Assembly (NCBI RefSeq): GCF_026157065.1
Contig: NZ_JANLGQ010000001.1
Location: forward strand, 186,001-250,000
DNA length: 64,000 nt
DNA from: Enterococcus sp. HY326
GTDB lineage: Bacteria; Bacillota; Bacilli; Lactobacillales; Enterococcaceae
Direction of reading: 5' to 3'
Both the position numbers and the translations under genes were made by a program. Positions 27,308 to 35,804 of the stretch are shown here, in pieces. Under the pieces are notes generated by a model. That model did not search any database. It was given only the letters and a program-made list of their open reading frames with translations, and was not told where the DNA came from. Position 1 is the stretch's first letter. Every line of letters begins with the position of its first letter.

Positions 27308-27595
27308 TTATTGAGCTACTGGATAGACACTCACTTGTTTTTTGTCGCGGCCTTTGCGCTCGAAACGCACAACGCCGTCAACTTTAGCAAATAATGTGTC
27401 GTCGCCACCGATACCAACGTTAGCACCAGGGTAAATTCTTGTACCGCGTTGACGGTAAAGGATTGAACCACCAGAAACAGTTTGGCCATCAGCACGTTTC
27501 GCACCTAAACGTTTAGATTCTGAATCACGTCCGTTAGATGTAGAACCGCCACCTTTTTTGTGGGCGAATAATTGTAAGTTCATTGTTAATAACAT
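27308..27595 (-). CDS. rpmA: 50S ribosomal protein L27, with cleavable N-terminus
   Basis: Ribosomal protein L27, 95 residues, beginning [20 protein letters not shown]. In Firmicutes of this type the first nine residues are an extension removed by the protease Prp after the phenylalanine of NLQLF, exposing the AHKKGGG end that reaches the peptidyl-transferase centre. The ATG at 27595 is eight bases after AGGAGG; an in-frame GTG three codons earlier overlaps that site. prp lies immediately upstream, as expected. Confidence 0.97.
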   Translation of the reverse strand: MLLTMNLQLFAHKKGGGSTSNGRDSESKRLGAKRADGQTVSGGSILYRQRGTRIYPGANVGIGGDDTLFAKVDGVVRFERKGRDKKQVSVYPVAQ

Positions 27596-27607
27596 GGTCT
27601 GCACCTC

Positions 27608-27949
27608 CTATTGATTGGTTGTAATAATTTCGACAAAATCTGGATACTCAGCTTCAGTTGCCTGAAGACCTAAGAGCAGATTTTCCAATAAAATCTGAGC
27701 AATATTTCTTTGTTCAGCCGTAATATTCTCCACCATTTCGACATGAAGGTAACCACCTTCTGTATCGTTGGTTTCGATTTTCGGCGCAAATCCAGCCAAA
27801 GCATCAATGCCATTGACTCCACTGATTGCCAGTGCAGATACCGCAGAACAAACGATATCGCTACCGTAAGGACCAGCCTCTGCATGACCAGTTAAAGTAA
27901 AAGCTTGAATCCGACCAGAATCACTCCGCATAAAAGTACCCTTGATCAT
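27608..27949 (-). CDS. prp: Ribosomal-processing cysteine protease Prp
   Basis: A 113-residue protease that trims the L27 N-terminal extension. The catalytic histidine is in LTGHAEAGPYGSDIVCSAVSAL and the cysteine follows in the same segment, at the family spacing. It is encoded between rplU and rpmA, with 12 bases before rpmA, matching the conserved three-gene operon. Family members work as small homodimers. The ATG is placed eight bases after AAGG. Confidence 0.93.
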   Translation of the reverse strand: MIKGTFMRSDSGRIQAFTLTGHAEAGPYGSDIVCSAVSALAISGVNGIDALAGFAPKIETNDTEGGYLHVEMVENITAEQRNIAQILLENLLLGLQATEAEYPDFVEIITTNQ

Positions 27950-27973
27950 TTACTGGGCCTTCCTTCATCGCTA

Positions 27974-28282
27974 TTAAGCGTTGATTGCGTTGATAACAAC
28001 TTTTGTGTAAGGTTGACGATGACCTTGTTTGCGGTGAGAATGTTTTTTAGGTTTGTATTTGAAAGTTACGACTTTCTTTTGTTTGCCGTGTTTTTCAACA
28101 GTTCCTTCAACAGTTGCACCAGCTACAGTTGGCGCACCAACTTTAGTAGTGTCACCACCGACCAAAATCACTTCATCAAAAACAACTTTTTCGCCAGCTT
28201 CAACAGCTAACTTTTCTACGTAGATGGCTTGACCAACTTCAACTTTCAATTGTTTGCCACCAGTTTTAATAATTGCGTACAT
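27974..28282 (-). CDS. rplU: 50S ribosomal protein L21
   Basis: Ribosomal protein L21, 102 residues, starting [18 protein letters not shown] and ending with the RNA-binding [19 protein letters not shown] segment. The true start is the ATG at 28282; an in-frame GTG four codons upstream falls inside the AAGGAGG site. It is the first gene of the rplU-prp-rpmA operon and is preceded by a structured leader. Confidence 0.97.
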   Translation of the reverse strand: MYAIIKTGGKQLKVEVGQAIYVEKLAVEAGEKVVFDEVILVGGDTTKVGAPTVAGATVEGTVEKHGKQKKVVTFKYKPKKHSHRKQGHRQPYTKVVINAINA

Positions 28283-28392
28283 GCTTAACAGCACCTCCTT
28301 AAATTAGACTTAGACTCGCCATCCCAAGTGACAATTGCTTGTGCTTAAGACTTGTTCTGAGCGGTTGTAGCTGTGGAGACCACAATTACAAC
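28283..28392 (-). promoter_or_regulatory. Structured rplU 5' leader (L21-leader-like)
   Basis: The 110-base leader opens with a hairpin of two stems, GTTGTA/TACAAC outside and GTGG/CCAC inside (28364-28392), followed by further short pairings up to the ribosome site. Firmicute rplU leaders of this kind are thought to let L21 repress its own translation. I assign it from position and structure; I could not run a covariance model. Confidence 0.6.
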
Positions 28393-28398
28393 AGTACA

Positions 28399-28427
28399 AT
28401 AGTATCAAAAAAAGAATTCAGCGTCAA
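28399..28427 (-). promoter_or_regulatory. Promoter of the rplU operon
   Basis: Minus-strand TTGACG (28427-28422) and TACTAT (28404-28399) with an exact 17-base spacer; the predicted start of transcription coincides with the first leader hairpin. Confidence 0.8.
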
Positions 28428-28468
28428 TGAAAATATATGAAAACTTTTCTAAAAGAAGCGACGACTCT

Positions 28469-28783
28469 TTAATGTTTAGCAACAATTTTCTTAATGGCAT
28501 CTGCTAAGTCCCGCATAAAAAAAGCGGGATTTTTTTCAAAGGCTGCTACAAAGGAACCCTCAGGCAGCGTCAGCTGGTCAAGAGGCTGACCTAAAACATC
28601 TTTGATGATGATACTTTCATCTAGCTGGCCCCAGTCAACAGACCAGTAGTGGCCTTCTAAGTCACCATCAAACATCGTTTGAACTTCTTCTAATAAAAAT
28701 TTTAAAATGGCACTCCGGCGACTGGCATCCCCTAAATGTTCTGTGTTCCAAGTTTGCCACTGCTGAATTTCTGTTTCGTACAT
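28469..28783 (-). CDS. Hypothetical protein, 104 aa
   Basis: A soluble acidic protein of 104 residues with alternating helical and strand-like stretches and many aromatic residues (WQTWNTEH, GHYWSVDWGQLD). I do not recognise a family, and no catalytic motif or membrane segment is visible. It follows the two acetyltransferase genes on the same strand by 46 bases and could share their transcript. The ATG is preceded by a weak purine-rich stretch (GGGGGC). Confidence 0.6.
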   Translation of the reverse strand: MYETEIQQWQTWNTEHLGDASRRSAILKFLLEEVQTMFDGDLEGHYWSVDWGQLDESIIIKDVLGQPLDQLTLPEGSFVAAFEKNPAFFMRDLADAIKKIVAKH

Positions 28784-28829
28784 TTTTAAGCCCCCTAATC
28801 GCTGTATTATCCCACGATTGTTCGAAAAA

Positions 28830-29837
28830 CTAAAGGGTAAGGTCTAGCTGCATCGTAACAAATGGATAGTGACCACCATTGGTTGCTTGTAAATACTCGC
28901 CGGTTTTGACAAAACCGACATTTTGATACAACTTCTGGGCCCGTGTATTAAATTCAGCAACGGCCAAGTTGACCCGCTTCACAGAGTAATTTTCTTGAAT
29001 GAAAGCCAAAATCAACTGAAAAAATTCTTTTCCTAATCCCTGACCAGTTAAAGCAGGTCTCATGCCCAAACCGAAAATAATTTCATCGGAATTTTCTGCT
29101 GGTTCCAAAACAAAATAACCAAACAATTCTCCTGCCTTGATTACTTGATAATAGCTGTCCCCCCGCTGCTTAGCATCCATCATCTCCTCATAATCTTCAG
29201 GATCAGCGCTTAAATCATAAAAAGTATACTCTGCTGGATAGTGCCATTGCTTGGCAATCATCTCTGCATTAGCCTGCGTCAGCGGGCTAATTTTAAAATC
29301 AGCCCTTTCATATAGTACCTGCAAGTCCTCCCAATGGGCTTTTGTCATAAAGTATTCATTGGAGCTGAAAGTTTTTTGCAAGCTAGGGGAGCTGTAACTG
29401 CCAGCTTGTTCAAATTGAAAACCCAAACCTTCTATTAAGTTTTGTGAGGCTTGATTTTCTGTAAAACAACAGGCGTAAACTTTTGTTACCTGTTGTGAAA
29501 AAACGTCTGTCAGAACAAGACTTACCACAGACTTCATAATTCCCCGCCGTTGAAAATCCGGGTGTAAAACAAAACCTAGTTCTTTAATTTGTGGATCATG
29601 ATCTTCAGAATCATCATGCACCGTGATATGCCCAATCACCTGCAGTGTTTGCTTGTCTTCAATCCCATAGGTTTGCTGATTGTTCAACAAATTTTGCAGC
29701 ATCGCTTCTGCCTCCGCCAAAGAGCCGGCATGTCGCCAGCCGGCTGCCTCTCCTAGACCCGAAATTTTTGTATAAGCATAAAAATCAGCTAAATCTGTTT
29801 CTTGAAAGGGTCGTAATCTAACTTGACTAGTTTCCAT
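28830..29837 (-). CDS. Two-domain GNAT acetyltransferase
   Basis: A 335-residue fusion of two GNAT N-acetyltransferase domains. The first (about 1-170, LRPFQETDLADFYAYTKI then LGFVLHPDFQRRGIMKSV) is a close paralogue of the neighbouring single-domain gene, including an identical GLGEAAGWRH stretch. The second (about 175-335) has the acetyl-CoA loop GMRPALTGQGLGKEF and the NTRAQKLYQNVGF helix. It overlaps the upstream acetyltransferase gene by 11 bases. Substrates cannot be inferred. Confidence 0.88.
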   Translation of the reverse strand: METSQVRLRPFQETDLADFYAYTKISGLGEAAGWRHAGSLAEAEAMLQNLLNNQQTYGIEDKQTLQVIGHITVHDDSEDHDPQIKELGFVLHPDFQRRGIMKSVVSLVLTDVFSQQVTKVYACCFTENQASQNLIEGLGFQFEQAGSYSSPSLQKTFSSNEYFMTKAHWEDLQVLYERADFKISPLTQANAEMIAKQWHYPAEYTFYDLSADPEDYEEMMDAKQRGDSYYQVIKAGELFGYFVLEPAENSDEIIFGLGMRPALTGQGLGKEFFQLILAFIQENYSVKRVNLAVAEFNTRAQKLYQNVGFVKTGEYLQATNGGHYPFVTMQLDLTL

Positions 29838-30375
29838 TTTTATAAGTTGCCTCCTGAATAGTTTGTAAATATTTTTCTCGTGTCATCACGTAATCAATCA
29901 TTTGAAATGTCTGCTGTAAAGTTGGCGAAGTGTAACTGCTGGTCCCAGAAAAAGTGAAGCCCAGCTTTTTAATTAAAGCCTTGGAAGCCTCATTGTCTTC
30001 AAAAAATCCGGCATACACTTTCTCTATCCTCCGATTGAATAATTCTGCCAAAACAACCGCCACAGCTTCAAAAATAATTCCCCGCCGCCGATAATCTGGA
30101 TGCAACACAAAACCTAATTCTTTTTCCTTGGAATCATTGGCTGCCGACTCATCATGGATTGTCAAATGCCCAATCACCCTACCCGTTTTTTTGTCCCCAA
30201 GAGCAAAAGCAAAAGGATTATTAATCAAGCTTGGCAAATCTTCTGCCGCCTCAGCCAAATTTTCTAAATGGCGCCAACCCGCAGCTTCTCCCAAGCCTGG
30301 TATTTTCGCATACTGATAAAAATCTTCTAAATCCGTTTCTTTAAACCGCCGCAATAAAACCTGTTGTGTTTCCAT
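29827..30375 (-). CDS. GNAT acetyltransferase (RimJ/RimL type)
   Basis: A 182-residue N-acetyltransferase with LRRFKETDLEDFYQY at the N-terminus, the acetyl-CoA binding turn HPDYRRRGIIFEAV near 105 and the NEASKALIKKLGF helix near 140. It is nearly superimposable on the first domain of the downstream gene and overlaps it by 11 bases, so the pair arose by tandem duplication and is probably co-translated. Family members acetylate protein N-termini or small amines. Confidence 0.9.
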   Translation of the reverse strand: METQQVLLRRFKETDLEDFYQYAKIPGLGEAAGWRHLENLAEAAEDLPSLINNPFAFALGDKKTGRVIGHLTIHDESAANDSKEKELGFVLHPDYRRRGIIFEAVAVVLAELFNRRIEKVYAGFFEDNEASKALIKKLGFTFSGTSSYTSPTLQQTFQMIDYVMTREKYLQTIQEATYKNGN

Positions 30376-30550
30376 ACTCCTTCACCTCACACCACTCTAT
30401 AAATAGTGTACTAAATTTTTTATCAAAATAGTGGCTTTTTTCCTGAAACAATTTCTTTTTGAAAATAAAAGACTTTCACCAACTCCTCAACAAAAATTTC
30501 TTTAGAAAAATCATTCAGTGACCACCGTGTTATTTTGTTAAAAATAAATG

Positions 30551-30579
30551 TTGAAACACTGCTGCAGTTCTGGTAAAAT
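30551..30579 (+). promoter_or_regulatory. Promoter of tRNA-Arg
   Basis: TTGAAA (30551-30556) and TAAAAT (30574-30579) with a 17-base spacer, about 58 bases before the tRNA 5' end. Confidence 0.7.
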
Positions 30580-30637
30580 CATTGATGTTGCTAAAGTAAA
30601 AGCAGCTCACAATTGAAACGCCTTTACTTCTGCTGAT

Positions 30638-30711
30638 GTCATAGTAGCTCAGCCGGATAGAGCATCCGCCTTCTAAGCGGACGGTCGGGGGTTCGAATCC
30701 CTCCTGTGACG
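30638..30711 (+). tRNA. tRNA-Arg (anticodon TCT)
   Basis: A full cloverleaf can be drawn: acceptor GTCATAG with CTGTGAC, D-arm AGCTC-AGCCGGATA-GAGC, anticodon stem CCGCC/GGCGG-type pairing around CTTCTAA, and T-arm with GGTTCGAATCC. The anticodon TCT reads AGA codons, which are common in this AT-rich genome. The discriminator base is G and CCA is not encoded. It is a single-gene unit with its own promoter and terminator. Confidence 0.95.
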
Positions 30712-30732
30712 TAAATAGAAACCTTCAGAAAC

Positions 30733-30783
30733 AAAAAAAGTCTTTAAAACCCTATTTATTCGGGGTTCTAAAGACTTTTTTGT
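30733..30783 (+). terminator. Terminator of tRNA-Arg
   Basis: AAAAGTCTTTA-AACCC pairs with GGGTT-TAAAGACTTTT around a short loop, followed by T residues. Confidence 0.9.
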
Positions 30784-30958
30784 TTGCTTATAATTACTAG
30801 AAAACTTCTCGAATGCAAATTTTTTGCATTGTTTAGTGAGTGCTCATTTAAAAAAGGAACAAATAAAAATCGTATCCCAATCTGCAACCCCTCCAGCCGT
30901 TTAAAATTCAATCAACATTGAACCTGTATTGCTGAAAAAAATGGCAGTCAAGCTTTCT

Positions 30959-32467
30959 TCAGGCCGAGGGTAGCACCTTGTACCAGTTTTTCTTAGACTT
31001 TTTTGACGCATGCCGCCGTTTTTCAACCTCCATGCGAAGGGTTGAAATATTTTGAACAGTCGGAATGTCCCGCATCACAATCAAGCGATCCTTCGGGACA
31101 TTTTGCAGCAAATAATTAGCGACAAACAAATCACACTCAGGAAGATTGTCTTTTGTTAATGTGTGAAAGTCATTATTCAAAGGAACGATTATTATTTTAG
31201 AATTGAAAATTTGCCAGAAATAATCTGTCAATGCTTGAATATGTGCTGGCCCGAGGTTGCTGCAGATTCCTACTTTAATAGCTTGACGATTATGCTGTAG
31301 CATCTCCGGCAGACCTTCCCAAAAAATCAAAATTTTGCATAAAATATCATCATAATAATTGCATATATCTAGTATGTGGTACTTTTTCCCAATAGCTAAA
31401 ATGAGCTGCTCAATCAACTCAGAAAAATCGTGATAATTCATTTCAACGGTTGGCCGAGAAAAGTTATTTCGCTGATAAAATATGTAACGAGGATACGGGT
31501 AAATTTTATGCTTAAGATACGTTGAGATAAATAAATTTTTAATTCGATAACGGCTTAAATCATCAATAGTCAAATTTGCTTTTTTGACAATTTGTTCAAT
31601 AAAATCAGCGGCAGCTAACTGGAGACGTTCCTCTTCAGCTGGATTATCCCAACTGACCTCTTTCCAAAATAGCGTCAATAAGAAATCCTTTTTAACCAGC
31701 GGCAAGTTTTCTGTAGAAACTGCTTCAAATTTATTTTGTAGTTGCAGGAGGTACTCATCCAATATCTGATTAGTTTGAAGGAAACCAATCTTTTTTAAAG
31801 ATTTTTTTGACTCGATGAAATTCCCCTGTTGTATACGAATCAGTGCAACACAGGCTGTAAAAGAGCTCTCATATAGTTCTACATTGTTCAAATTAAGTTT
31901 CAACTCATGGTTTAAAGTCTTGAGAATTCCTGAAATTGTTCTCTGATCAAAAGGAAAAGGCCATTCTCGAAAACCATAGGCTTCTATAAAATAATTCCGG
32001 AAAAAAATCCGCAATTGTTCCTCATTTGTCCCCTTCAAATTGAATGGATTTTTTTCTAGAATAATCCCAAAATCTCGTAATTTGCGGCTTAGACGCACTC
32101 CCATACGATATAGACTAGAGTTACTGACAAATAGATGATTTTCCCAGTATTTTGAATTTTTATTGGGCTTGAAAAAGACTCCCTCCAACAATTGAAACTC
32201 TAACGAATTTTTTAGAATATCACTATAAATTGTCTGAACAGTTTGATTCCCATTTTCCATCACACGGAGCCCGGTTTTCGTATTAAGGTCAATCTTTAAA
32301 ACTTCCGGCCAGTTTTCCTGAAAAAAATCCAAGTCACTAATGATAGTCTTATTTGTGGTATTTAGTTGGCGGGATAAGGAATCTAAGCTTACTCGTTTAA
32401 AAGATGTAAATAGTAAATTTAGCAAAGAGATGCGTCGATTCATTGTCGTGTTCAAAACTGCTTTCAT
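30959..32467 (-). CDS. Mga-type transcriptional regulator
   Basis: A 502-residue regulator of the Mga/AtxA group. The N-terminus has the paired helix-turn-helix (LNLLFTSFKRVSLDSLSRQLNTTNKTIISDLDFF, about 12-45), the middle has PRD-like helical domains (about 170-390), and the C-terminus resembles an EIIB-like fold (VGICSNLGPAHIQALTDYF). In streptococci and enterococci such proteins control surface-protein or metabolic genes in response to sugars. I start it at the ATG at 32467 after AAGGAAATC; a longer frame to 32536 has no usable start. No obvious target operon is adjacent. Confidence 0.82.
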   Translation of the reverse strand: MKAVLNTTMNRRISLLNLLFTSFKRVSLDSLSRQLNTTNKTIISDLDFFQENWPEVLKIDLNTKTGLRVMENGNQTVQTIYSDILKNSLEFQLLEGVFFKPNKNSKYWENHLFVSNSSLYRMGVRLSRKLRDFGIILEKNPFNLKGTNEEQLRIFFRNYFIEAYGFREWPFPFDQRTISGILKTLNHELKLNLNNVELYESSFTACVALIRIQQGNFIESKKSLKKIGFLQTNQILDEYLLQLQNKFEAVSTENLPLVKKDFLLTLFWKEVSWDNPAEEERLQLAAADFIEQIVKKANLTIDDLSRYRIKNLFISTYLKHKIYPYPRYIFYQRNNFSRPTVEMNYHDFSELIEQLILAIGKKYHILDICNYYDDILCKILIFWEGLPEMLQHNRQAIKVGICSNLGPAHIQALTDYFWQIFNSKIIIVPLNNDFHTLTKDNLPECDLFVANYLLQNVPKDRLIVMRDIPTVQNISTLRMEVEKRRHASKKSKKNWYKVLPSA

Positions 32468-33239
32468 AGTTTGATTTCCTTTCTGATTCATATAATCATA
32501 AAAAATTGGCAGATACGCTAAGAAAAATGCCTTCACCTCCCTTTAAATGCGCTTATAAAAAATACAAAGTGCGTATTTATAAATATAATTTTAGCTTTTA
32601 TAAAAAAGCTCATTTTATCTACCAATAAATTCATTTTTATGCTTTTTTATGGAGAATAAAATAGAAGCAGAACCCTGTCAATTTTTGATAAAGTGACAAT
32701 CAGAATCCTTGAAAAAACTCAGCAATTGTGAATTGTTTAGTGTGTTGATTTATGTGTTCCCTTCTGTTTAAGTTATCTTAAAAAAGGCCAAGCTTAGCAT
32801 TGGTTCTGGAAGTCAATTTTATAACAATTTATATTATTTATCGATTGGATTAAGAACGAACATCTTTTAAATATTTTTTTATCAGTCGCATAAAAAAAAA
32901 TGATACCGGTCAATTTTAGTATTTCCATAAACATAATTGATTGCAATCTGCAATTTCGATTTTTAAGACCACTCTTAGCTGCTATTCGTTAAACAATCTA
33001 TTAGTAGCTAGTCATATGCGATAAATTTCAATGGATGTTTGAAATTTTGCTTACAAAAACCAAAGCTTTATAAAAGAAAAAAAGCCGCTAACAAAAATCT
33101 CTTTTATGCTTTGGGCTTAAAGAAATTTTTATTAACGACTTTTAATACTCGCTTGTGGATGGAAAAGATATTCTTACTATTTTATTTTACGACTATTTTT
33201 TATAACTCTGCATACTCAGTTAACCTTGTTTAAATCCTT
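32468..33239. other. Long intergenic region upstream of the Mga-type gene
   Basis: About 770 AT-rich bases. I find a promoter for the regulator (listed separately) and an unused-looking ribosome site (AAAGGGAGGTG, around 32540) with no ATG at the right distance. A 64-codon plus-strand frame at 33039 has no ribosome site. No repeat or RNA gene is recognisable. Confidence 0.5.
32653..32681 (-). promoter_or_regulatory. Promoter of the Mga-type regulator
   Basis: Minus-strand TTGACA (32681-32676) and TATTCT (32658-32653) with a 17-base spacer. It leaves an unusually long 5' leader of about 180 bases before the ATG. Confidence 0.6.
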
Positions 33240-33842
33240 TTAATTTTCAGTTGTCTCATATATTAATAACCTTTTGGCAAAGCTTGGTGTAAAACCTTCA
33301 AGGGAAATCATAGTCACCACCTGTCTAATGTCGGTAGCATGAATCATTAACTCATCACCGATGTAAATTCCCACATGATTAACTTGCTCATTTAGTCCAA
33401 AAAAAAGTAAGTCTCCCGGTTGTAAAGCTTCTAAAGGAATGAACCTACCTAATTTTTTTTGGTTCTCTACTCCCATTGGCAAATTAATATTTGTAGCTTC
33501 TTGAAAAACATATTTCGCCAAACCGCTACAATCAAACCCCAAAGGCCCACTCGCACCTAAAATATATGGTTTCCCCAGTTGAGCACCAGCCGTTTCAATG
33601 AGCAATCGTTGTTCACCTGTCATTGCAGATTGTGTACTGTCATTCAAAAGTGACAGAGCAAATGTATTCTCCTTGAGATGTATCTGCTTATTTTCCAGAT
33701 GTTCTTCTATCTCTTTTGCAACATCATTTTTCGTAGCTCTTTTACGATAGTCTTGGGATAACATTATCAATTTTGGATGCCCAGAAACTGAATCAGATAA
33801 AAAGATACTCATACTTTTCTTTAAATTCTTCCGTTTTCTCAA
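33240..33842 (-). CDS. NlpC/P60 family cysteine peptidase without signal peptide
   Basis: A 200-residue protein whose C-terminal half (about 85-200) is an NlpC/P60 domain: catalytic Cys in GFDCSGLAKYVF, His in NHVGIYIGDELMIHATD. Family members cut peptidoglycan stem peptides. The start is most likely TTG at 33842, seven bases after GGAGGAGGG; no ATG lies near. The basic N-terminus is not followed by a long hydrophobic helix, so export by a normal signal peptide is doubtful. There is no SH3 or LysM anchor. It may be a domain remnant or use another release route. Confidence 0.8.
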   Translation of the reverse strand: MRKRKNLKKSMSIFLSDSVSGHPKLIMLSQDYRKRATKNDVAKEIEEHLENKQIHLKENTFALSLLNDSTQSAMTGEQRLLIETAGAQLGKPYILGASGPLGFDCSGLAKYVFQEATNINLPMGVENQKKLGRFIPLEALQPGDLLFFGLNEQVNHVGIYIGDELMIHATDIRQVVTMISLEGFTPSFAKRLLIYETTEN

Positions 33843-34003
33843 ATTGAATCCCTCCTCCAAAATTGATTATGCTAAACTAGCTCGTTCGATATTTTTTTAT
33901 TTTAGACATTATTAAATATTTTATCATTGAATTAGTTTTTCAGCAAAGTCATTTTTTGTGGAGGTGGGAATTTTCTTGCTTGTTGGGTTGGGAGAAGGTA
34001 TAG

Positions 34004-34035
34004 AAAAAGACATCCACTTGTTTTGGATGTCTTTC
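34004..34035 (-). terminator. Terminator of the BlaI/BlaR unit
   Basis: Minus-strand AAAGACATCCA pairs with TGGATGTCTTT around a seven-base loop, followed by further T residues, eight bases after the small secreted protein gene. Confidence 0.88.
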
Positions 34036-34042
34036 AGGACTG

Positions 34043-34273
34043 TTAAACTCTGACCCACTCGCCTAGCCACTGTTGTTTGGAATGATTATATTGACGTTTG
34101 TGCAAGATACCATTGATAAGTTTGAAGCGCCATTCAATAATTGGCTTAAAGGTTGAGATTTGAGAATCTTCTATCGATGGCTCGGATGCTATAGCTATGC
34201 TTGGACCAACAATCAATGTACTAAAAAGAACAGAAGCTGCTAACAAAATTTTCATTTTCTTCACTAAGATCAT
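34043..34273 (-). CDS. Small secreted protein of the BlaI/BlaR unit
   Basis: A 76-residue precursor with a clear signal peptide (basic VKKMK, hydrophobic LLAASVLFSTLIVG, small residues before SEPS). The mature part of about 46 residues is rich in aromatic and basic residues (IIEWRFKLINGILHKRQYNHSK, WLGEWVRV) and has no cysteine. Its ATG overlaps the blaR-like stop as ATGA, so it is translationally coupled to the sensor. I recall similar small W/Y-rich exported proteins in enterococci and streptococci but no function. It may be the ligand or effector of the sensor. Confidence 0.7.
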   Translation of the reverse strand: MILVKKMKILLAASVLFSTLIVGPSIAIASEPSIEDSQISTFKPIIEWRFKLINGILHKRQYNHSKQQWLGEWVRV

Positions 34274-35409
34274 CTCGTTTCGTTTATTATTGGCAAATCT
34301 TTTACAAATGGCTGATTTAAATCAGTAGCCTCTCCCAAGTTCTTCCCATTAAGAATTAAATAATACTTATTATCACTCGTTCGAAGAATATATCCATCGG
34401 AAAAATCTTCTAATTTAACTGTTCCCTCAATATTCGCTATATCCTCACTATAAGGCTCAAAAACCGTGCTAACAAAAAATATCGGCAAGATAACTAGGAG
34501 TAACAAAATGGCTCGATTGGTCTTACGGACTTCAAAGCCATCCATTAGAAAACTGACGCGCTTTCGCAAAATTGCACTAGATTCAGAGCTGAAGTGTACG
34601 ACATTGCGCTTCTTAATGGCAGAGTTTTGAAGCTTGGTTAAACTTTTTTTATTGACGGACACTAATGACTCCACGTAAGCAAAATAATCATCTTCGCCAA
34701 GATTCTTAGTGACCTGCGAGTCTACTCGCATTTCGATAACTAGACTTAGTCCCTTGCGTAGCAGGTACATCGGCGGAAACCACCAATAGATGGCCACAAG
34801 CACCTCTAAAAGATATTTCAATAGAATATCTTTATTTTTGATGTGTTGCAGCTCATGGGCCAAAATAAAGTTCTTTTCCTGTTTGGTTAAATCAGGAATA
34901 TCTGCCAAAATAATTTGCGGATGAATGGCACCTACAGTCACTGCTGAAGAGACAACATTTGAGATAGAGACCTTAATCTTCTGATGGTCAATATTCTCTT
35001 TTATCGTTTGATTGATCTCTTGAAAACTAATACTGTCTGTTTCCAGACGATTGACATTTTTTGTTAATTTCACATGCTCCCTCAGTAAACGGCCCAACTG
35101 AATGACAACTCCAATCGCCCAAATACTGCAAAAAATGGTCAATATTGAAACGGTCAAACTGCCAATAGTTATTTCATACAAAAGCCACTTGTAAATGGTT
35201 GGAAACAGCCAGGTTGATTTGATTGTTATGGCAGTTGGAAATTCAATCGGAATCATCAGCCGCAGAAAAATCATTAAGAAGAGGGTAAAAATAAAATCAG
35301 CACGAATCTTCTTTAAACTTTTCTTTGACCATAAAAGATAGAACAGTAGCAGAGTTAAAATCAGAACAAACCCTAATGAGGTTAAAATGGAGGCAACTGA
35401 TAGCACCAT
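34270..35409 (-). CDS. BlaR1/M56-type membrane metalloprotease sensor
   Basis: A 379-residue membrane protein of the BlaR1/MecR1 group. Several N-terminal membrane helices flank the gluzincin motif HELQHIKNKD (near 190), with a downstream Glu in LVIEMRVDSQV. One further helix (near 300) leads to a short outside tail of about 60 residues. The beta-lactam-binding domain of true BlaR1 is absent, so this is not a penicillin sensor by sequence. On activation such proteins cleave the partner repressor. It begins one base after the repressor stop. Confidence 0.88.
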   Translation of the reverse strand: MVLSVASILTSLGFVLILTLLLFYLLWSKKSLKKIRADFIFTLFLMIFLRLMIPIEFPTAITIKSTWLFPTIYKWLLYEITIGSLTVSILTIFCSIWAIGVVIQLGRLLREHVKLTKNVNRLETDSISFQEINQTIKENIDHQKIKVSISNVVSSAVTVGAIHPQIILADIPDLTKQEKNFILAHELQHIKNKDILLKYLLEVLVAIYWWFPPMYLLRKGLSLVIEMRVDSQVTKNLGEDDYFAYVESLVSVNKKSLTKLQNSAIKKRNVVHFSSESSAILRKRVSFLMDGFEVRKTNRAILLLLVILPIFFVSTVFEPYSEDIANIEGTVKLEDFSDGYILRTSDNKYYLILNGKNLGEATDLNQPFVKDLPIINETR

Positions 35410-35410
35410 A

Positions 35411-35782
35411 TTAATTTCGGTCCTTCTTGATCAATTTTTTCCTTTCCAAAATTTGTTTTTCTAACTCATTCAGTGACTCCATGTCCTTGGTGGTGTCAAT
35501 AAAATTGGTAACCAATTTTGACAGTGAATCTTGCGACATTTCCTGTGCGATAAATTGTTCCTCGCTAATCGTTGGCAGGTACTGGCGAGTTAACGCAGTT
35601 TTGTTGTAGCCAATGCCACCAATCTCCAACAGGTTATTGACAAAAAGCTTTTTGACAACTGCCGCCACCGTATTTTTGTTCAAATCCGGATCCTGCTCAA
35701 TGACGTCCGCAATAGAAAGCGGTTGATTCGTTCGCCAAAAAACTTCTAAAATTTGGCGCTCCCGCTTCGTCAGCCTATCCAT
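35411..35782 (-). CDS. BlaI/MecI/CopY family repressor
   Basis: A 123-residue repressor with the winged helix LTKRERQILEVFWRTNQPLSIADVIEQ followed by NKNTVAAVVKKLFVNNLLE (about 5-70) and a C-terminal dimerisation helix region. No CopY metal-binding CxC is present, which together with the adjacent M56 protease makes it BlaI-like. The ATG at 35782 is nine bases after AAGGAG. It probably represses its own operon. Confidence 0.9.
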   Translation of the reverse strand: MDRLTKRERQILEVFWRTNQPLSIADVIEQDPDLNKNTVAAVVKKLFVNNLLEIGGIGYNKTALTRQYLPTISEEQFIAQEMSQDSLSKLVTNFIDTTKDMESLNELEKQILERKKLIKKDRN

Positions 35783-35804
35783 AATTATCAACTCCTTATT
35801 ACCG

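Noticed and set aside
33039-33233. 64-codon plus-strand reading frame upstream of the NlpC/P60 gene end
   Set aside because: No ribosome site or promoter, AT-driven composition rich in Lys, Phe and Leu, and convergent with a real gene.
34270-35782. Beta-lactam resistance operon
   Set aside because: The BlaI/BlaR-like pair lacks the penicillin-binding sensor domain and there is no beta-lactamase or mecA-like gene beside it.
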